A DNA stretch of 64,000 nt, taken from the NCBI GenBank assembly GCA_022749755.1, contig CM040453.1:17121368-17185367 (forward strand), written 5' to 3'. Origin of the DNA: Azadirachta indica (Eukaryota; Streptophyta; Magnoliopsida; Sapindales; Meliaceae). Below the pieces are notes generated by a model that saw only the letters and a list, made by a program, of their open reading frames with translations, did no database searches and was not told the origin of the DNA. The position numbers and the translations under genes were made by a program. Below, piece by piece: positions 59,157 to 64,000 of this stretch (the stretch's first letter is position 1; each line of letters opens with the position of its first letter).

Positions 59157-60834
59157 ATTTATTTAATAATAGTTAGCTAAAAAAAAATATTAAATGTATG
59201 ATTTATTTTATTTATTTTCTAATACCTATTAATATTAAATTGTTAAATATTGTAAAATTTTATAATTAGACTATAATATATATAGTAATTGAAAATAAAT
59301 TGTTAATATATATAGTAATTTTCAACTCCTAATTGAAAATAAATATTAAAATAATAATATTTATTATTTTATAACACATTGAATATAAATATTTATTACT
59401 ATATTATAATTAAAATATAAATTCATTTATCAACAATTGAATATTAATTAGGTATTAAACAAAAAAAAACAAATAAAATAAATCATAAATAAACACTAAT
59501 CTACAAATAAAATATTTATAAGACATAAATAAATATTAATCCATAAATCAAATATATTATAATACAGTACTTTCGTTAATTACTATATATAAAGGTATAT
59601 TCGTTATTTTTTAAGAAATTGAAATTTTTATAGGTATTTTTGAAATTATTAGGACTATTTAAGTTCATAAGCTAAATTTTAGGGACTCACTTGTTCATAG
59701 AATGGGGATTTGGGATATTATGAAAATAATAAGGGGTATCAGAATATTAGGTTAAACAATAGAGGGGAATAGGGCATTCTCTCTATAATATAATACATGT
59801 ATTTTAATGAGATGAGAATGAAATTAGAGAGAAAGAGTTAGAGTAAGATTTAAATTTGTAATATTATAATAATAATAATTTAAGCATATGTATAATAAGG
59901 AAGAGATGAGAGATTTAGAGTAATATTTAATTAATTTGGTTTTGGTAATTTTGCTTAGGCCGAGGCAGATCATCGACAAGGAGATGGAGTTGAAGTCAAA
60001 AATTGAAGAGAAGTTGAAAATTAAAAAGATGGAGAAGAAGTCAAAAATTCAAGAGATGAAGATGCAGTACTCGAAGTTGAAACTTCAAGAAGAAGATGGA
60101 CTACTCGAAGTTGAAAATTTGACGTCTCCTTCTTTCCTTGAAGAAGAATATCAATAAACAATATAAGCTATTGATGCGGGAAAATTCAAGCTGTTGATGC
60201 AAGAGAATTTACTCTTCCTGGTGAGGGAGAATACTAGGTGATCTAGTAGCGAGGTGGATTGTCATTCTCAAAAACCTGAATTTGGTCACAAGGAAACCTC
60301 CAAAAACTACTATGCGTCCTTACAAGTTTCCAAACAAACCACAACACAATATTTCTCCTTGAATCCCAGCTAATCTCAGATCTCAGTTGAGCAGGTCTAT
60401 TTGACTTGAGAAAGTCATCCTACCTGAAACAACATAGACTACAAAGTTAGAAGGAAAGCACTGAACTATTTTAGGCAAGTCCACTCTGACGCTCAAGTCA
60501 ATACTTTGAGGGGGTTATTTTGGCTTGAATGACCTTCTCTCTTATATAATAAGATGAAGGGCATGAAAAAGGTAATAACCATAGAAATCACTCAAAAAAT
60601 ACAAAAAGAGAGTTAATGTGGTGAGAAAAGTATTAGTAATGTAGAAAATAGTAGAATAATGTAGTAAATTGTCATAAACCCATGGAAAAGACAAAGATTC
60701 TTTAGTTTTAGAGAGAGGATTGAAAAAATAGAGAGATAAAAATCTTTTTCAACATGAAGAAAAGCATGAATTTATATAAGGGCTTTCCTTGATTGTGATT
60801 GGCCAAGGAATGTTACCTAATTCCTTCTTTCCTC
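59157..60834 (+). repeat. Left part of a further tandem unit (interrupted)
   Basis: Collinear with 20930-22672. It starts inside the long-TIR MITE core, where the CACTA element ends, and stops at TTTCCTC near 60834. Its continuation is found at 63598, so a 2.76-kb segment interrupts it. Confidence 0.8.
59936..60157 (+). CDS. Small charged coiled-coil frame of unknown function
   Basis: 73 codons, very rich in K and E with heptad-like spacing (ELKSKIEEKLKIKKMEKKSK, IQEMKMQYSKLKLQEEDGLL), ending LEVENLTSPSFLEEEYQ. The paralogous sequence at about 21754-21994 keeps most of the reading but has stops. It lies next to a MITE and may be part of a longer spliced gene or a mobile element. I do not recognise it, and a low-complexity purine-rich stretch could mimic such a frame. 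Confidence 0.35.
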   Translation: MVLVILLRPRQIIDKEMELKSKIEEKLKIKKMEKKSKIQEMKMQYSKLKLQEEDGLLEVENLTSPSFLEEEYQ

Positions 60835-60844
60835 TATTTGAATA

Positions 60845-61425
60845 AATTTGATATTAAAATATTTATTACCACAATAAAGATTTCCCTTTCCTTTCTTCTA
60901 AAGTTATTGCATTAACAGAGGCTTGTACATTATTGCATGGATAACGTTAGTGATAGAAACGCGTGCCATATATAAATTTCTCTTGGATCAATTTGTAAAA
61001 TTTGCTATTAACATTTTGGCAGCAAAGCAAAAGAAGTGCAGAATAAGCTGCCTGCAAGCCAGAATAATTTAATAACCCAGTATCTAATTAAATGTCCCGT
61101 AGTGATTATAAGGCCCTGATACCTACACAGAACATGCGCGTTCTTGTTTTCACTTGACCTTTGCCTCATGCCCACCTCTATGTTCACCTATGCAATAATA
61201 GTATATTCGTACAAAGCAACAAATATGAAGATAAACAAATTAATAATAATAATACTGGCCATTGTAGCCAGAGCATTCAACCAAGGATGGATTCTTGATA
61301 AGCTAAGATAAATCATGATATTCTTTTTGTTGCTTTAAAATCTTTGGTATAAAATTTTCATTTTCTTTGTAACATAACAAAATTCATTGTTTTTTGTTTA
61401 AAAGCTTGGTGATGATCATGATCAG
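60845..61425. repeat. Direct repeat, left copy (about 580 bp)
   Basis: Aligns with 61960-62570 along its whole length, for example GGATAACGTTAGTGATAGAA against GGATAACGAGAGTGATAGAA, and AATAATACTGGCCATT in both. Its right end overlaps the 3' end of the gene remnant at 61422. Confidence 0.8.
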
Positions 61426-61870
61426 TTTCTAGAACTTCCTGTTGCTACAATTTTTTCTTCTTCTTTCATCAATCTCTCTTTGTCTTCGTCCAATTCTTTG
61501 GCAGAAAACTCTTTAAATTCCTTGGCTATTCTGCCACTGAACATTTGAGTTCATCTATTTTCTTTTTCGTCACTTTGTCAATCACTATTGTAACTTGACT
61601 CCTTTGTATAGCCTTTCTAATTTATGTCTCAAGTCTGTTTCACTCTCTTTTTGCTTGTCTATAACTAGGTTTCTTCTAAAGTAGAGCCTAAGACTCAGTC
61701 TTCCTAGATAGTCCAAGAAACTCCACAAGCAGTAGCCAATGGTAGCAAAAGCCAGAATACTTGAAGAGATTTTCAAGAATCCAGAGTAAGAGTGAAAGAA
61801 ATTGAGGAATGAAGAAGAAACAAAGCTGCTTTAGCTGGCTGATGATGCTTTGTGTAAATTTTAATGTCAT
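61422..61870 (-). pseudogene. Small membrane/coiled-coil protein gene, frameshifted
   Basis: No known family recognised. On the minus strand, an open frame of 60 codons starts at 61870 (MTLKFTQ...). The better protein reading starts upstream of 61776 in a second frame: a hydrophobic helix ILAFATIGYCLWSFLDYL, then a charged, coiled-coil-like part (RRNLVIDKQKESETDLRHKL) ending at 61585. Two further frame changes give KVTKKKIDELKCSV and then AKEFKEFSAKELDEDKERLM, KEEEKIVATGSSRN, ending at TGA 61422. The continuous amphipathic and charged pattern across the frame changes suggests one ancestral protein of about 130 residues with an N-terminal membrane anchor. Confidence 0.45.
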
Positions 61871-61959
61871 CTTAACAGTGGAACAAAATCAGAGAGGCCA
61901 AGGAGTTTTAGTTAGTGGACGTGTCTTTGTTTAGGTTTGAAGTGTTCACATTCACAAAG

Positions 61960-62570
61960 ATTAGATGAGATTAGATGTTAGAATCTTGATTACCATATCA
62001 ATGATTTGCGCTTTCTTTTTTCTAAAGTAATTCCATTGACAAATGTATTCACATTGCTGCGTGGATAACGAGAGTGATAGAAACGTGTGGCCATATAAGT
62101 TTTTCTCTTCGATTAATTCGTAAAACCTTCTATTATCATTTTGGAAGTAAAGCAAACGAAATTGAAAAAATGGTGTGCGGAAGCCACAATTATGTGAGTA
62201 ACCCAAAATCTAATCAAACACCTCGAAGTGATTAGAAGACCTTTATACCCACAAAGAAAATGCCTATTCTTGTTTTCACTTTTACCACCACCTCCACCTT
62301 TACATACAGCTCTACATTCGTCAAAAAACCTCTACAAGGCAACAAATAAAAGTCAAGCAAATTAAAAGTAATAATACTGGCCATTTTAGTCAAAGCATGC
62401 CATGAGTGGCAGATTCTTGATAACCTAAAAGAAGTCATGACCCTCTCACCTATATCTTTGAATTCTTAGTAAAAATTTTTCATTTACTTGTTAAACATAA
62501 AGGAATTCCTTTTTCTCTTTTTTTTTTTCGTTGCAGAGAAAAGCTTGATGACAATGATTATGGTTAGTAC
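61960..62570. repeat. Direct repeat, right copy (about 600 bp)
   Basis: Second copy of 60845-61425. Its right end still carries a match to the 3' end of the gene remnant (AAAAGCTTGATGA...), but no coding sequence follows, so the second gene copy has been lost or truncated. Confidence 0.8.
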
Positions 62571-62749
62571 TTAGACATTAGATATTTATACTAGGTAATT
62601 ATTGTAGTAGATAACAAATAAAACCAAATTATTGAAAAAAAAAAAGCGCTAGTGTTGTTTACATATTGTTGGAAGAAATAACGATCCCTCTGCTAAACTA
62701 CATATGTCATCTTTGGTTGCCTTATAACTTGCCTACTTTTAATTTGAGA

Positions 62750-62990
62750 AAATTAACCAAAATGCCCAATAGTTAGACTGAATTTTTAGTAATATCTATT
62801 GTTCAAAATTTGTTAAAAAAATGATTCACTTGAATTTTTTTGGACGAAAATACCTCTATTCAAAGTAAATGTTAGTTATTTTTAAAAATTTTTTATGAGG
62901 GTATTTTAGTCCAATGGATCATTTTTTATACATATTTTGAATAGTGATCATTTTAGAAAATTAAATTCCTAATTTGGTTACTATTAAAAA
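62750..62990. mobile_element. Possible small MITE with imperfect inverted repeats
   Basis: The left arm (TTGTTCAAAATTTGTTAAAAAA, about 62810 onward, to GGACGAAAATACC) is an inverted match to the right arm (GGGTATTTTAGTCC to TATTTTGAATAGTG, about 62898-62948). Outer ends are also partly inverted. No target duplication identified. Confidence 0.4.
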
Positions 62991-63597
62991 TCTTCTTTTT
63001 AATTTCAACGACAAATCGTACATAAACAATGTCGTTTAAGCAGCCTCTCCACTCTACTTATACTAAACATTTGTTGCACATTTAGTACTTTTTAAATAAG
63101 AAAATAACTAAAACTACTTCACTCCAAATCACACTATAATCTCATTAATTTATAAATAGGGATATTTTCACATTCCTTATCTGAGTTTTAAGATTATGTT
63201 ACTTAAATAATAAGAATTGATAATGTATCACTTACCTTTCCTTAACTGTTAGTCAAGCTAAATCAAATGATAATTTATTATAAAACCCTCAATTTATTTT
63301 AAAATTTAGAAAGAATTTAAAAAACCAAAATCTCCACTGAGCAAAAAACTAAAAAATAATCACCACATATTACTTAGAAAATAAAAATTTCTTTTGATGT
63401 TCTCGATTTAAATAAAACACGTACAATTCAAGTTTTTCCTTGGCTTCTTTTGAAACAAGGTTTTCTTTGGATGGGTCTTGATTTAGATAGTAATTTTTTC
63501 TCTTATGAATACACGCTCTTGTAAAAAATCTTGAGAAATCTTTTCATATTTATTTCCTATGTTAATTCTTATTTTTTTATAAATCTTATGACATTTA

Positions 63598-64000
63598 CCT
63601 TTTTGTCCTTGAAGTTAACAATCAAATATAATGGCATGGGAGGTAATTGATACATTCTCAATTCTTTCTAAATAATAGATGCTAAACCTCGTGGGAGAAT
63701 GTGATAACATCCATTTATACATATAAAATTCAAATCAAATGTCGGAGTCAAGATATCAATTTTTAAGCATGATTGATGTACCAACTTTCTAATCCTTTTT
63801 CTTTTTATATATAATAATAGTAATATGAATTTAGGATAACCGTAACTTATATTTGTAAAATATAAAGGTATATTATATATATATATATAAATAAAAAATT
63901 TTATCGTGGCACAACTAGAAGCATGAATGATTCATTGTCTTTAGCTAATATTAGTGTGAGGAAGGTATATTATACGCTATAATACACACACACACACACA
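63598..64000 (+). repeat. Continuation of the further tandem unit, to the window edge
   Basis: Collinear with about 22672-23030 (TTTTTGTCCTTGAAG; AACAATCAAATATAATGGCA; GCATGAATGATTCATT). It ends in an (AC)n run at 63984-64000. The unit continues past the window. Confidence 0.85.

Larger units (their letters stand above)
60835..63597. other. 2.76-kb segment interrupting the tandem unit
   Basis: It is absent from the homologous stretch in copy 1, where TTTCCTC and CTTTTTGTCC are adjacent near 22665-22678. It carries two direct repeats (about 60845-61425 and 61960-62570) on either side of a small minus-strand gene remnant, then AT-rich DNA with a possible small inverted-repeat MITE (about 62750-62990). 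No terminal repeats or target duplication were recognised at its ends. Confidence 0.7.

Noticed and set aside
1..64000. CRISPR arrays, bacterial operons, organelle DNA
   Set aside because: No regularly spaced short repeats, no prokaryotic gene organisation, and no plastid or mitochondrial genes; the content is typical plant nuclear DNA.

Overview
The window is nuclear DNA from a flowering plant, very probably a eudicot. It is AT-rich and dominated by plant-type LTR retrotransposons (Ty1/copia and Ty3/gypsy), CACTA and Mutator-like DNA transposons and MITEs. The few host genes are plant families: TFIIS-like elongation factor, NAC, Xa21-type LRR receptor kinase and DUF295 F-box. A woody eudicot such as Citrus would fit, but that is an impression and not something the sequence proves.

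The only convincing intact host genes are two paralogous 306-codon genes at 30730-31650 and 45102-46022. Both encode TFIIS-like proteins with domains I and II but no C-terminal zinc ribbon. Each has a TATA box about 190 bp upstream of the ATG. A third copy (2401-3119) is a pseudogene whose 5' end is cut off by a copia element (1-2398).

The two intact genes sit in a degraded tandem array of a repeat unit. The order in copy 1 is: long-TIR MITE and a charged coiled-coil segment (20842-23050), a coding-like scrap (23088-23368), AT-rich DNA (23815-26056), TFIIS gene, NAC exon remnant, and a gypsy LTR (34507-35070). Copy 2 runs from 42052 to about 51340 and holds more of the same gypsy element (gag). 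Fragments of further units lie at 37852-38080, 39740-40544, 59157-60834 and 63598-64000. The last runs off the right edge.

Other contents, left to right: LRR receptor kinase pseudogene (3500-5920); solo LTR with a nested Mutator-type MITE (7283-7873); copia element A with perfect TSDs (11972-15339); DUF295 F-box pseudogene (15893-16890, minus); palindromic MITE (18100-18583); CACTA fragment (19110-20542); copia element B with perfect TSDs (26057-30046); minus-strand gypsy gag with its LTR (35297-36324); Mutator-like remnant (36325-37851); minus-strand copia gag plus LTR (40545-42049); retrotransposon-derived DNA with a solo LTR (51345-54100); a CACTA transposase pseudogene (54476-59120, minus); and a 2.76-kb segment (60835-63597) carrying a small membrane/coiled-coil gene remnant with duplicated 3' flanks.

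The paralogous units act as built-in empty-site controls, so several insertions can be ordered. The gypsy insertion came before the copy 1/copy 2 duplication. Copia B went into copy 1 after it. All calls are by eye from sequence and translations; no similarity search was run.
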